64,000 nucleotides of DNA from Aculops lycopersici. Taxonomy: Eukaryota; Arthropoda; Arachnida; Trombidiformes; Eriophyidae. The stretch spans positions 3,326,994 to 3,390,993 of the forward strand of contig WNKI01000003.1 of assembly GCA_015350385.1 (NCBI GenBank). Direction: 5' to 3'. How positions within the stretch are numbered: the stretch's first letter is position 1; each line of letters starts with the position of its first letter. Positions 37,243 through 46,259 of the stretch are shown piece by piece. The translations under genes were made by a program, and so were the position numbers. The notes beneath the pieces are model-generated. The model was not told where the DNA came from. It did no database searches and worked only from the letters and a program-made list of their open reading frames with translations.

Positions 37243-39351
37243 ATGGAAGTCTGCGATCTAACTATCACGCCAGAATTAAAAGAGCTCATGCCGGACTTTG
37301 CTCCCGGTCCGCTGGATTGTTATCGGCGGAGGGCTAGTTTTGATTGGAGAAAGATGAGATTGTTAAGGGATGGAGATGAGATATTGAGATTTAAGCACAA
37401 GGTTTCCAAGACTCTAGAGACGGATTCGGTTTTCTTCCGTCATCCATCTGAGGAATTGTCGCGAGATGAACATAGACGATTGACACTTGTTAGAATGAAG
37501 CGATTAGTCAAATTTGAGCTCCTAGATGAGGACGAGTTTTATGCAAATCCAGCTCTAACTCAGGTGCTTTATAATCTAATCGGCCAATACGATTGGTCTC
37601 TGTCAATGAAATTATTTCTATCCTATGAGTTTGTGACAAATAGTTTGCGTAATCAAGGTTCAGCTAGACACTTGAAAGTTTTAGACGATATCATGAGCTT
37701 CAAGGCGTTGGGTTGCTTTGCATTGACTGAAATCGGTCATGGAAGTAATACAAAGAACATGCTGACTAGAGCAGATTATGATCCAAAGACAGAGGAATTT
37801 GTATTGAATACCCCAAATTTTGAGGCAACAAAGTGTTGGTCAGGCAATATGGGCCAGACGGCGACTCATGCAGTGGTTTTTGCTCAACTATACACCGACG
37901 ATGGCAGCTGTAAGGGTTTAAATGCCTTCATAGTGCCCATTAGATGTCCCCAAACTCTGCTGCCATATTCGGGGATTGTTGTTGGCGACATGGGACCCAA
38001 GATTGGCTTGAATGGAGTTGATAATGGATTTTTGCAATTCAAGAACCATAGAATCCCAAAGGATTGTATGTTCAACAGGGCGGGCGATATGGATAAGAAG
38101 GGCAAGTACACGGGAGATTCAAATACAAAGAAACGGATGGGCGTTATGTTGGGCACACTTTCCATGGGCCGAGTGGGTATTGTTGGAATGTCTGTTTCAA
38201 ATCTGGAAAAAGCAATGACCATTGCAATAAGATACTCAGCAGCTAGGCGCCAATTTGGACCCCAAGACGAAGAGGAGCTTCCAATTTTGGAGTATCAAAT
38301 GCAACAATGGCGTCTATTCCCCTACTTGGCGGCCACTTATTTATGGCAAAACTTTAGCATGACCTTCTTGAGAAACTTCATCAACTTCCAAGTGGCCGTT
38401 ATGTTTGGTGGTGACCAGGATGATATTGGCGAGCAGGGTGCCGAGATTCACGCAGTCTCTAGTGCCGCCAAAGGTCTCGCCGGTTTTATTTGCCGCGATG
38501 CAATTCAAGAGTGTCGCGAGGCTTGCGGTGGCCACGGCTACCTGAAGGCTTCGGGTTTGGGCGATTTGAGATCGGATCACGATGCCAATAATACTTACGA
38601 GGGTGATAATAATGTTCTACAGCAGCAAACGAGTAATTATTTGCTTAGAATATACGACCAAAAGTGTGAGAATGGAACGACTATAAGCTCGCCATTTGGA
38701 TCCACTGATTATTTGGACAATTTGGATTCAATACTCAAGACAAAGGCAAATGTTAGCTCACTTAGCGACGTAATGAACATGAACTTTATAATTGAATCAT
38801 ACAAGTTTCTGGTCTGCTGGTTGCTAAAGATATCGTCGAAAAAGTTGAAGGAGCGAACGGGGATCGATAAGGATTCGTTCATTGCAAAGAGCAACTCGCA
38901 GGTATACTTTTCTAGGACATTATCGTTTGCCTTCTGCGAGGAGCTTGTACTAGAAAGATGGCACAATTTTACCAACGTTGAGGAACTAGAGCACTCACTG
39001 AGCCAAGTGCTCGAGAGATTGGGAATATTGTATGGCCTATGGGCATTAGAGAAACACTTGGCCACCTTGTATCAAGCCGGATACTTTGAGGGACCAAAGC
39101 CAACCGAATATATTAGGGCTGGCATTCTGAAACTTTGCTCAGAGATTAAGAACGATGCTGTGGCTCTAGTCGATGCAATGGCACCCACTGACTTTGTACT
39201 CAACTCGGCGCTTGGTAAGTCGGACGGCCAGATATATAAGAACATCTATGACTCAATTATGAACGCAAAGAACGCGATGCAAAGACCCGATTGGTACAGG
39301 GAGTTCACGGATGACAAGCCACTAATTGGATACATGAAAGCCAGACTGTAG
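37243..39351 (+). CDS. ACOX3: Peroxisomal acyl-CoA oxidase, ACOX3-type
   Basis: 702 aa, a single exon of full family length. The start (LMPDFAPGPLDCYRRRASFDW) and the core blocks FALTEIGHGSN, KCWSGNMGQTATHAVVFA, RRQFGP, LEYQMQQWRLFPYLAA and CREACGGHGYL match acyl-CoA oxidase 3. The catalytic glutamate lies in NNTYEGDNNVLQQQTSNYLL. FAD-binding, middle and two C-terminal helical domains are in normal order. The enzyme makes trans-2-enoyl-CoA and hydrogen peroxide in peroxisomal beta-oxidation, with ACOX3 favouring branched or very long chains. The C-terminus Ala-Arg-Leu is a variant type 1 peroxisomal targeting signal. An ATTAAA signal is at 39391. Confidence 0.95.
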   Translation: MEVCDLTITPELKELMPDFAPGPLDCYRRRASFDWRKMRLLRDGDEILRFKHKVSKTLETDSVFFRHPSEELSRDEHRRLTLVRMKRLVKFELLDEDEFYANPALTQVLYNLIGQYDWSLSMKLFLSYEFVTNSLRNQGSARHLKVLDDIMSFKALGCFALTEIGHGSNTKNMLTRADYDPKTEEFVLNTPNFEATKCWSGNMGQTATHAVVFAQLYTDDGSCKGLNAFIVPIRCPQTLLPYSGIVVGDMGPKIGLNGVDNGFLQFKNHRIPKDCMFNRAGDMDKKGKYTGDSNTKKRMGVMLGTLSMGRVGIVGMSVSNLEKAMTIAIRYSAARRQFGPQDEEELPILEYQMQQWRLFPYLAATYLWQNFSMTFLRNFINFQVAVMFGGDQDDIGEQGAEIHAVSSAAKGLAGFICRDAIQECREACGGHGYLKASGLGDLRSDHDANNTYEGDNNVLQQQTSNYLLRIYDQKCENGTTISSPFGSTDYLDNLDSILKTKANVSSLSDVMNMNFIIESYKFLVCWLLKISSKKLKERTGIDKDSFIAKSNSQVYFSRTLSFAFCEELVLERWHNFTNVEELEHSLSQVLERLGILYGLWALEKHLATLYQAGYFEGPKPTEYIRAGILKLCSEIKNDAVALVDAMAPTDFVLNSALGKSDGQIYKNIYDSIMNAKNAMQRPDWYREFTDDKPLIGYMKARL

Positions 39352-39390
39352 GTCCAAGAGTAATAGTATTTTATAAAAGTATATATATAT

Positions 39391-39396
39391 ATTAAA
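39391..39396 (+). terminator. Poly(A) signal for ACOX3
   Basis: ATTAAA lies 39 nt after the ACOX3 stop, beside a TA run. Confidence 0.5.
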
Positions 39397-39432
39397 GTTA
39401 TAGAAAAAATTTACAAAAATTCATATTTAGCA

Positions 39433-39821
39433 ATGGAATCCACAACGGAAGCAACAGATCGGATAGAATCTCAAGCGGAAGAGTCGAGTTCATCGTGAGA
39501 TTTGTAGGTATAACTCGAGTCCTAGCTCAATCATCATCCCTCCTTGAGCTCATGATAAGACAATAAACGCACCTTAACCGTTCTTTTTGTTCACCGAATC
39601 ATACACTTTATTACAATACTATTCTACAGCTGTATTTCCTTCATAATCCCCTATTAAAGACTCGACAAGCTAATAGAGTTTACGTAAGAGAGGCAGCCAA
39701 AACGCGCCAGTGGAATTTGAATAGCACAACCATACCTACCGAAAGCATGCGCTTCTTTCAGAGAGGCGCAGTCATGTCATGTGTGCCAGAGATTCTGCAA
39801 CTAACCGGCGTACCCGATTAG
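39433..39821 (+). CDS. Probable small two-exon gene between ACOX3 and TyrRS
   Basis: A 63-codon frame at 39630-39821 ends in TAG and has strong coding character: RVYVREAAKTRQWNL, then IPTESMRFFQRGAVMSCVPE and LQLTGVPD. It lacks a suitable ATG, so an upstream exon is needed. One consistent model joins an ATG at 39433 (MESTTEATDRIESQAEESSS; GTGAGA donor at 39495, phase 2) to an acceptor at 39675-39676, giving a protein of about 68 aa. A better acceptor (TTCTACAG at 39629) does not fit that phase. I do not recognise the family; exon 1 and the junction are tentative. Confidence 0.4.
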
Positions 39822-40063
39822 CGAATCATCAAGATTTATATCATATCTGTAGATCATTCACCAAATTATCCTAATTGAACAGAAGCCATTCTATTGAGAT
39901 GCCTTTCACTTTGGGCTAACATTTATTTACTCATAGGTTATATTTATATTAAATCAATTTAGTATCACTTATAAGAAACTTCTATTTAATACTTGCGCCT
40001 GCAACAGTAACAACAATAATCACGCCACCAACGCTACCTACTGTTAGGATAACAACCATAAGC

Positions 40064-42100
40064 ATGGAGACAGCCAGCATCAAAAGAATCTATTGGTCCT
40101 TGCCAATAACCAACCGAATTAGTATTGCTCAGTTTATTCCAGCCATCGAGATTGGAAAACTTTTGGACTCAGGTAACCAAGTTGTCGTCCTATTGGGCGA
40201 TTTGCACTCTCAGATCTTGGGAGACAAGAGTCCGGCAATAAAGGCAAAGTGCAACTTCTATCGATATGCCATAAAATTGATGATTAGCAAGGTTTGCAAT
40301 AATATTGAGAACCTAAGCATAGTAGATGGATCCGAGAAGGAGTTGAACAAGGACTTCATGCTAGATTTTTACCTCATCGCCGGCTCAACTCCAATCGACA
40401 AGGCAACCGAAGCTGGAGTAGATGTAATCAAGCCAGTTAAGCATCCGCTTTTAGGGGGTCTCGTGTATCCAATTGTCAGGACAGTTGATGAAAAGTATGT
40501 CGAAGTGACTGGCCAACTTGCTAGTGACTTGGAGAAGAATATTTTGTCATTTGCGGATAACTTGTGCGGCAAAATCAAATACCAACCAGGAACAAGAATC
40601 CTCTACACGCCATTGTCGGGCTTGAGCGCCGGAAAGGTACCGGTTTTGAATGAAGAAGATGATCAAATTGATATCCTCGATGAACCAAGACAGGTAAAGA
40701 AGAAATTGAGTAAGGCCTTTTGTGAGCCAGGAAATATTGAAGACAATGGGGTTTTGCCGATTCTTAGAAATATCCTGTTCCCAGTTTTCAAAAAGCTTGA
40801 CATTATTAGACCGGCTGAGTATGGAGGAGATGTCCAATATTCAACGATAGAACAGGTGGAGATTGATTTTAAGGAACTGAAATTACATCCGGGTGACTTG
40901 AAGAAGGGAGTTGAGGTTAGGATCAACCAGCTTCTAGAGGAATTGCGCAATTTTTACTTATCGTCGCAAGAATTTCAGAGTGCCAACTTGACCGCATTCC
41001 CATTGAAGAAAGATAAGAGACCACCACCACCAACACCAATAAGGGATAAAAAGTCGATTGATCTTGAAGGATTATCATTGGAGGATAATGGTATGGATTT
41101 CGACACAAAAGTGAATCTGATAACAAGAGGTCTGCAAGAGGTGTTGCAGAAGGAATCAATGGAAACAATACTGAAGGAGAGAAATCTCAGAATATATTGG
41201 GGCACAGCCACCACTGGACGACCACATGTTGCCTACTTTGTCCCAATGGCCAAGATTGCAGACTTCCTGAAAGCTGGTTGTGAGGTGACAATCTTATTGG
41301 CAGATCTGCACGGTTACTTGGATAGCCAGAAGGCTCCTTGGGACTTACTGGATGCTAGAACTAAATACTACCAATGTATCTTAGTTGCCATGTTGAAGTC
41401 AATTGGGGTACCGATCGAGAAACTGAAGTTTGTCCGTGGAACTACATTTGAGCTTAGTGGCGACTTTAGCAATGACTTATTTAGACTCATATCATTAACA
41501 ACCCTCCACGACGCCAAGAAGGCTGGTGCTGAAGTTGTCAAGCAAACGTCCGATCCATTGATCGGTAGCTTGTTGTATCCTCTACTGCAAGCCCTTGATG
41601 AAGAGTATCTCGATTGCGACGCTCAATTTGGTGGAGTCGACCAGCGCAAAATTTTCACCTACGCAGAAAAGTACCTACCACAAATTGGATATACAAAGAG
41701 GATACACCTAATGAACCCCATGGTTCCTGGGCTTTCAGGGGGCAAGATGAGCTCATCCGAAATTGAATCCAAGATTGATCTACTTGATGATGAAGAGACC
41801 ATCAGGTGTAAACTAAATGGTGCACTATGTGATCGCAATAATCCAACTGAAAATGGAGTTCTAGCTTTCATCGAACACGTTATTAGGCCATTATTTGATG
41901 GCAAATTCAAAATTGAATCTCTTCCAAAGGAATACGACAATCACGCGAGTCTAGTCGAAGACTTTGTAGCTGGCACAATAAGCGAGAGCGACTTGAAGAC
42001 CTCAACGGCAACCTACATCAACCGACTCTTGGAGCCAATAAGGAAAGAGTTTGAAGGAGAGGAGTTGAAACAATTGGCCCAAAGTGCCTATCCAAAGTAA
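40064..42100 (+). CDS. TyrRS: Double-length (pseudo-dimeric) cytosolic tyrosyl-tRNA synthetase
   Basis: 678 aa made of two eukaryotic-type TyrRS cores in tandem, joined by a Lys/Pro-rich linker (about 315-345). The C half (about 365-678) has an intact catalytic domain: YWGTATTGRPHVAYF (HIGH-class motif, His388), DAQFGGVDQRKIF and GGKMSSS (561-565). Its anticodon domain is shortened and lacks the CEPGN and HPGDLK blocks. The N half (1-315) is the mirror image. The HIGH region reads TNRISIAQF, the KMSSS position reads GKVPV (190-194), and the QFGGxDQR block has become QLASDLE. Its anticodon domain (AFCEPGNIEDNGVL, EYGG, HPGDLKKGVEV) is well kept. No EMAP-II-like C-terminal domain is present. 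TyrRS normally works as a homodimer with each tRNA bridging both subunits, so one chain could do the whole job with one active site and one anticodon site. Confidence 0.92.
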   Translation: METASIKRIYWSLPITNRISIAQFIPAIEIGKLLDSGNQVVVLLGDLHSQILGDKSPAIKAKCNFYRYAIKLMISKVCNNIENLSIVDGSEKELNKDFMLDFYLIAGSTPIDKATEAGVDVIKPVKHPLLGGLVYPIVRTVDEKYVEVTGQLASDLEKNILSFADNLCGKIKYQPGTRILYTPLSGLSAGKVPVLNEEDDQIDILDEPRQVKKKLSKAFCEPGNIEDNGVLPILRNILFPVFKKLDIIRPAEYGGDVQYSTIEQVEIDFKELKLHPGDLKKGVEVRINQLLEELRNFYLSSQEFQSANLTAFPLKKDKRPPPPTPIRDKKSIDLEGLSLEDNGMDFDTKVNLITRGLQEVLQKESMETILKERNLRIYWGTATTGRPHVAYFVPMAKIADFLKAGCEVTILLADLHGYLDSQKAPWDLLDARTKYYQCILVAMLKSIGVPIEKLKFVRGTTFELSGDFSNDLFRLISLTTLHDAKKAGAEVVKQTSDPLIGSLLYPLLQALDEEYLDCDAQFGGVDQRKIFTYAEKYLPQIGYTKRIHLMNPMVPGLSGGKMSSSEIESKIDLLDDEETIRCKLNGALCDRNNPTENGVLAFIEHVIRPLFDGKFKIESLPKEYDNHASLVEDFVAGTISESDLKTSTATYINRLLEPIRKEFEGEELKQLAQSAYPK

Positions 42101-42105
42101 ACTTA

Positions 42106-42591
42106 TTAAACTTTATTATTGAGTAGAACTCGAGACTCACAAAATTCTAACGCCACATCCGGCTTGTTTTTGTATAGTTCTTTTATGGTCACCTCCTCGG
42201 CCAACTCAGAATCATTGAACATGACTAACACGTAATAAGGTTGCTTGTCCTGTTTATCTGACGTCTCATCTACATCAGAATCGTGGGGTCCATCGGCGCC
42301 GACGCACCTGACAAATGTTGCGTTCCTCTGGAATCCGGTCAATCTACTTGGATCTGGATCATGAAAGTAGAGCTTCTGTTTCTCGTCGAGGTTGTCAATA
42401 AAACTTTTCAAGAGTTCATCGCAGCTCAAGTTGCTCCTAGGTTCCCAGGTATTGTCCTTCTCGTCCCAACCTTGCCACTTGATGAGAAACTCGTGACGTC
42501 GGTTGCTGTCATGGTATCTCCATGCCCTAATCGCTTCCACAATGTACTCAGCTTCTTCTTCTTCTGATGACGATGACGATGACGATGACAT
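42106..42591 (-). CDS. HP1: Heterochromatin protein 1-like, copy 1
   Basis: 161 aa. A Ser/Glu tract (residues 2-13) precedes a chromodomain (about 14-66: EYIVEAI, FLIKWQGWDEKDNTWEP). After a short hinge of about 18 residues comes a chromoshadow-like domain (about 84-157: YYVLVMFNDSELAEEVT, ALEFCESRVLL). Chromodomain aromatic-cage positions Tyr, Trp and Trp are present. HP1 reads H3K9 methylation and its shadow domain dimerises and recruits partners. The stop is 5 bp from the TyrRS stop on the other strand, so the 3' ends overlap. An AATAAA word sits within the last codons. The protein is identical to copy 2 except for length and composition of the N-terminal acidic tract. Confidence 0.88.
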   Translation of the reverse strand: MSSSSSSSSEEEEAEYIVEAIRAWRYHDSNRRHEFLIKWQGWDEKDNTWEPRSNLSCDELLKSFIDNLDEKQKLYFHDPDPSRLTGFQRNATFVRCVGADGPHDSDVDETSDKQDKQPYYVLVMFNDSELAEEVTIKELYKNKPDVALEFCESRVLLNNKV

Positions 42592-42919
42592 GACTAATAT
42601 TTCTGATTGCTTTCTAAAGTTAAATCTTCATTTGCGATTTAGAACTAGTGAAATTTTTATCTGCGCGCCGTCACATGTCAGCTTGTAACGGGCTGATATA
42701 CAATACAATGTATAAATCATTGCATGTGTTTTCGTTGTTGTTATTATTATTGTTGTTGCTTCACCCACGGCCTCGGGCCAATAATTCGCAATCCCTTCTG
42801 CTGGGTCACTATACAATCGCTGTACCTATTGCCATTAGCGAGATTTTCCGCGCCACTAATACTATCACTATTGTTTCAATTTCAATTATAGTTAGAGACC
42901 AAATCTAATCCAATGTAAA
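42592..42919. promoter_or_regulatory. Divergent HP1/RPP21 promoter, copy 1
   Basis: 328 bp between two divergent starts must contain both promoters. It is nearly identical to 46260-46587 (two base differences seen). It has a TTG/TTA-rich tract at about 42730-42762. Confidence 0.6.
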
Positions 42920-43210
42920 ATGTCCACACAACAATCATTACACCTAAGCTATCTGCAACAGGTTAGTCAGTTGGTCAGTAAAGACTGTGCCTCTCAAGCC
43001 GCCCGATTGGGTTATGTGGCCAAAAAAATATCAAGCAAGCATCAGATTCACATAAATGGCGCCGATTCGCCCAAGTTAATGCGCTGCAAAGTTTGTCAAG
43101 CTTTTGTGAATGTTGATAGCATAAATTGCGCAGGTGGAGCACTGCAAATTACCTGTTCGCTATGTGGCCACAAAACAAAGAGGAATCTAGTTGCAAAGAT
43201 AGATTCATGA
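42920..43210 (+). CDS. RPP21: Ribonuclease P/MRP subunit Rpp21-like, copy 1
   Basis: 96 aa. An N-terminal helical part (YLQQVSQLV, AARLGYVAKKISSKHQI) is followed by a zinc ribbon with two cysteine pairs, MRCKVCQAF (about 59-62) and ITCSLCGHKTKR (about 79-82). This is the Rpr2/Rpp21/Snm1 layout. Human RPP21 is longer (154 aa), with the extra length mainly at the C-terminus. Role: protein subunit of RNase P, which removes tRNA 5' leaders. An AATAAA overlaps the region just after the stop (43214). Copy 1 differs from copy 2 by Leu/Met near residue 18 and Ala/Ser near residue 74. Confidence 0.75.
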   Translation: MSTQQSLHLSYLQQVSQLVSKDCASQAARLGYVAKKISSKHQIHINGADSPKLMRCKVCQAFVNVDSINCAGGALQITCSLCGHKTKRNLVAKIDS

Positions 43211-43213
43211 GTG

Positions 43214-43219
43214 AATAAA
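43214..43219 (+). terminator. Poly(A) signal, RPP21 copy 1
   Basis: AATAAA begins 4 nt after the stop codon; it is duplicated at 46882-46887. Confidence 0.5.
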
Positions 43220-43257
43220 TTAGATCGGATCTTATTTAATTTTCAAATTGAGCAACA

Positions 43258-43375
43258 TTACTGGAATGAGATCTTCTCATTTTCAACCTCTTTCAATACT
43301 GACTGCATCCTGTTAACCAATCCTTGGACTTCCATCATAGTTTTGTCCTCAAGTTTGACAAAGAATCCTAAATCT
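43258..43375 (-). pseudogene. Truncated 3' end of the coiled-coil gene
   Basis: Corresponds to the last ~39 codons of the gene at 46926-47888, including its stop. Similarity stops abruptly at 43375, so it has no start or upstream exons. It was created by the segmental duplication. Confidence 0.85.
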
Positions 43376-43485
43376 ACGCTCTTTTTTCCTGTTAGGTATA
43401 CACCTTGATATGAATTTAAATTATATATTGTCTCTCACTATTTGAAGACCTCAGATCTGCAACCAAATCACCGTAATAAAACTCT

Positions 43486-44965
43486 TCAATCGTTTCTGAA
43501 GTGTTCCATTATGTCGAAGATCTTGGTGTTTACTAACTCGCCAGCGTGCTTACCGTAAACATAGTCGATGTGGTTCCACTTTGGCATAACCTCAGTCATA
43601 TTGTGCACTCTGAATGGCTCGACCTTGAGGTCGGACCTCAGATGAGCCACATCCTTCGGCGCTGCGAGCCAATCGTTTGAGGCAATGAAGAGCGCAATCG
43701 ACTTGGAGCGAATCTTGCTTAGGTCGTAGTCGGGTGGAGTTGGCCTGCCGTAGCGTAATTGGTTGCCCGAAACTCCGTGATCAAAGTGACGGAATTTACC
43801 TGAAATAATCTCCTGTCCGTAGTGGGCAATATTCTTGACACTTGTGCCTGAGGGCATGTGAGCCAGATAGGCCGAGACTCGGGTGTCGTCCATTTCATCC
43901 TCGTTGAATCCTGTGCCCAGGAAGACTAAGTTTTCGCAAACGTCGCGTCTAATCACTTTGGGGCCGCAAACAATGGGGCCGAGATAACGGACGGCCACAT
44001 TGCTGGTTGCAAACCACATGTTTAAGCGCTCAGCTATGGGAGTGTAGATGGCAAAGTACTTGGCTGGCGAGATTGTGTGGCGGACGTAGGCGACAGGTGC
44101 CAGTGCCACAAAGGGCTCAACAATATCGGCATAATCTGGCTGATCTGACAGGAGGCCAAACATCATTGCAGTTCCCTGAGAGTGACCGACGTAGCCGACT
44201 TTAGTGTGGCCGGTGAGCTTTTGAATGAAAGCAATGGTATCAGGTAAGTCGTAGATGATTTGCTCGTCGAAGGTGAAGTTCCAAAACTTTGGCCGCCAGC
44301 TGGACATGTTAACGTGGCGCTGGCCATAGATGTTGCCTCTGGAGTTGGCCAAAAATACATCGTAACCCTTGTTGGCCAAATAAAAGCCCAACGAGTTTGG
44401 ATGCTCCTGTGTGTCGCCAACTAAAGGACTCATTTGGCTTAGCACCAACTCGGTTATCCTCACCCGCTTCGCCGCCATCACTCTTTGCCGGGTAGATTTC
44501 CGGGTGGACTTGCTGGGAATTTATGACCCAATCCACTGAGGAAGACATGAGTCCGTGTTGCATAATTACAGGCTTCATCTTTGGCTTATAATCGGCGGCC
44601 ACCAATGGATTTACGATGCGTTGAATGGTTAGTATATAACCGTCCTTGGTCACCACATCGTATTCCTCCGCCTCAAATCCACGCGATCTGATGATTTCCG
44701 AAACGTTTCGCTTTGTATCCGGATCATTGGGACAATCTAAACATTCATTGATTGCATCCTGTATGCCAGTCTCATATAGCAACGAGTTCATTCCACTATC
44801 AATAGCATCGTTTACCATTCCCAGTGTTCCAACGGTCATGTCTCTCAAAAAACCCGCACCTGGAATACTCTGCCAAATGGATGCACCTTCGGTTACCTGA
44901 CCACCTGAAGTCAAGGTTATAATGGCGACCAGCGCCAAGGTCAAGCAGCTGAGCAAAGGTCTCAT
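43486..44965 (-). CDS. Acid lipase (LIPA/Lip3-type), two exons with a 43-nt intron
   Basis: Exon 1 is 44965-44464 and exon 2 is 44420-43486, giving 478 aa. The intron (44463-44421) runs GTGAGG...TTTAG in phase 1 and contains GCTAAGC as possible branch point; removal rejoins HGLMSSSVDWV with NSLGFYLANKGYDVFLANSR in one frame. The start at 44965 gives a signal peptide (MRPLLSCLTLALVAIITLTS); an in-frame ATG at 45310 would add a non-family extension. The N-terminal block (DPDTKRNVSEIIRSRGFEAE, VVTKDGYILTIQRI) is the AB-hydrolase lipase signature. The triad is GHSQG serine, SNDWL aspartate and WNHIDYVYG histidine. The family cleaves triacylglycerols or cholesteryl esters in lysosomes or the gut. 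A ~20-residue insertion sits at the intron. Confidence 0.88.
44421..44463 (-). other. 43-nt intron of the acid lipase gene
   Basis: GT-AG borders, donor GTGAGG and acceptor CCTTTAG; removal restores one continuous lipase frame. Confidence 0.8.
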
Positions 44966-45527
44966 TGTTATCTTCTGTATAACCACTACTAAGTTTTCTC
45001 TTTTAGTTCCTTTCAAGTTAAGTAGAAATTGATTTGAATGGGTTTGTTTCACTTGAATGATTTGAATTGATTGGTCTTTTGAGTACCGCGGAGTCGATAT
45101 GTTGTGTAGCTGTGATATGTAGCTACATGGATGTTTTAAGGGAAAAAATTGAAACAGGTAGCTTATCTTTTTGTGATCATTTAAGTAGTTTATCGTTGCT
45201 GAGGTAATTGAGTGCGCTGCTTGGGGGACGGAAGTTGCGACAGGTGACTTTTGTAAATCAATAATATCATCTTTCAACGATAAAATTTGAATATACTTCA
45301 CACATGCCAACTATCCCGGTGAATGGTCCAAGATTAAATCATCGAAAAAAGATTGTCGAACTAAGGCTCTATTAGTTAGCTAGATTGCTACTTTGGCTGC
45401 CACTGGCCCACGCAACTTTGCGATCCCAATCAACGACGCAAATCAATGGTCTCGGCGAGCTTGGTTATATCAATCAATGTTATTGTTATCGTAGTTGCTC
45501 CCGTTGTATTTGTTAGTTTCACTATTT
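44966..45527. promoter_or_regulatory. Upstream region of the acid lipase and left edge of duplication copy 2
   Basis: About 560 bp, AT-rich, with no supported coding frame. It should contain the acid lipase promoter and ends at the duplication breakpoint. Confidence 0.45.
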
Positions 45528-45774
45528 TGGAGTTCTAGCTTACATCGAACACGTTATTAGGCCATTATTTGATGGCAAATTCAAAATTGAATCTCTTCCA
45601 AAGGAATACGACAATCACGCGAGTCTAGTCGAAGACTTTGTAGCTGGCACAATAAGCGAGAGCGACTTGAAGACCTCAACGGCAACCTACATCAACCGAC
45701 TCTTGGAGCCAATAAGGAAAGAGTTTGAAGGAGAGGAGTTGAAACAATTGGCCCAAAGTGCCTATCCAAAGTAA
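45528..45774 (+). pseudogene. Truncated 3' end of TyrRS
   Basis: The last 82 codons and stop of TyrRS, without the upstream gene. One Phe-to-Tyr change is visible near its left edge. It is a by-product of the duplication. Confidence 0.85.
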
Positions 45775-45779
45775 ACTTA

Positions 45780-46259
45780 TTAAACTTTATTATTGAGTAG
45801 AACTCGAGACTCACAAAATTCTAACGCCACATCCGGCTTGTTTTTGTATAGTTCTTTTATGGTCACCTCCTCGGCCAACTCAGAATCATTGAACATGACT
45901 AACACGTAATAAGGTTGCTTGTCCTGTTTATCTGACGTCTCATCTACATCAGAATCGTGGGGTCCATCGGCGCCGACGCACCTGACAAATGTTGCGTTCC
46001 TCTGGAATCCGGTCAATCTACTTGGATCTGGATCATGAAAGTAGAGCTTCTGTTTCTCGTCGAGGTTGTCAATAAAACTTTTCAAGAGTTCATCGCAGCT
46101 CAAGTTGCTCCTAGGTTCCCAGGTATTGTCCTTCTCGTCCCAACCTTGCCACTTGATGAGAAACTCGTGACGTCGGTTGCTGTCATGATATCTCCATGCC
46201 CTAATCGCTTCCACAATATACTCAGCTTCTTCTTCTTCTTCTTCTGATGACGATGACAT
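45780..46259 (-). CDS. HP1: Heterochromatin protein 1-like, copy 2
   Basis: 159 aa with chromodomain and chromoshadow domain identical to copy 1. The N-terminal tract has fewer serines and more glutamates, through loss of GAC-GAT units and gain of TTC units on the plus strand. Other differences in the coding part are silent, for example near 46188 and 46217. Both copies are intact with the same divergent promoter, so both may be expressed. Confidence 0.87.
   Translation of the reverse strand: MSSSSEEEEEEAEYIVEAIRAWRYHDSNRRHEFLIKWQGWDEKDNTWEPRSNLSCDELLKSFIDNLDEKQKLYFHDPDPSRLTGFQRNATFVRCVGADGPHDSDVDETSDKQDKQPYYVLVMFNDSELAEEVTIKELYKNKPDVALEFCESRVLLNNKV

Larger units (their letters stand above)
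41854..43375. repeat. Segmental duplication, copy 1
   Basis: About 1.52 kb, matching 45528-47043 in the same orientation at roughly 99% identity by eye. It covers the last 82 codons of TyrRS, HP1, the divergent HP1/RPP21 promoter, RPP21 and the last ~39 codons of the coiled-coil gene. Copy 1 adjoins the full TyrRS gene. Confidence 0.95.

Noticed and set aside
43211..43408. Plus-strand open frames after each RPP21 copy (43211 and 46879)
   Set aside because: They are antisense shadows of the coiled-coil gene 3' end or its truncated copy, starting on the RPP21 poly(A) region.
44966..45310. Upstream in-frame ATG of the acid lipase at 45310
   Set aside because: The extra 115 residues are AT-rich and low quality, and the ATG at 44965 gives a proper signal peptide at the expected place.
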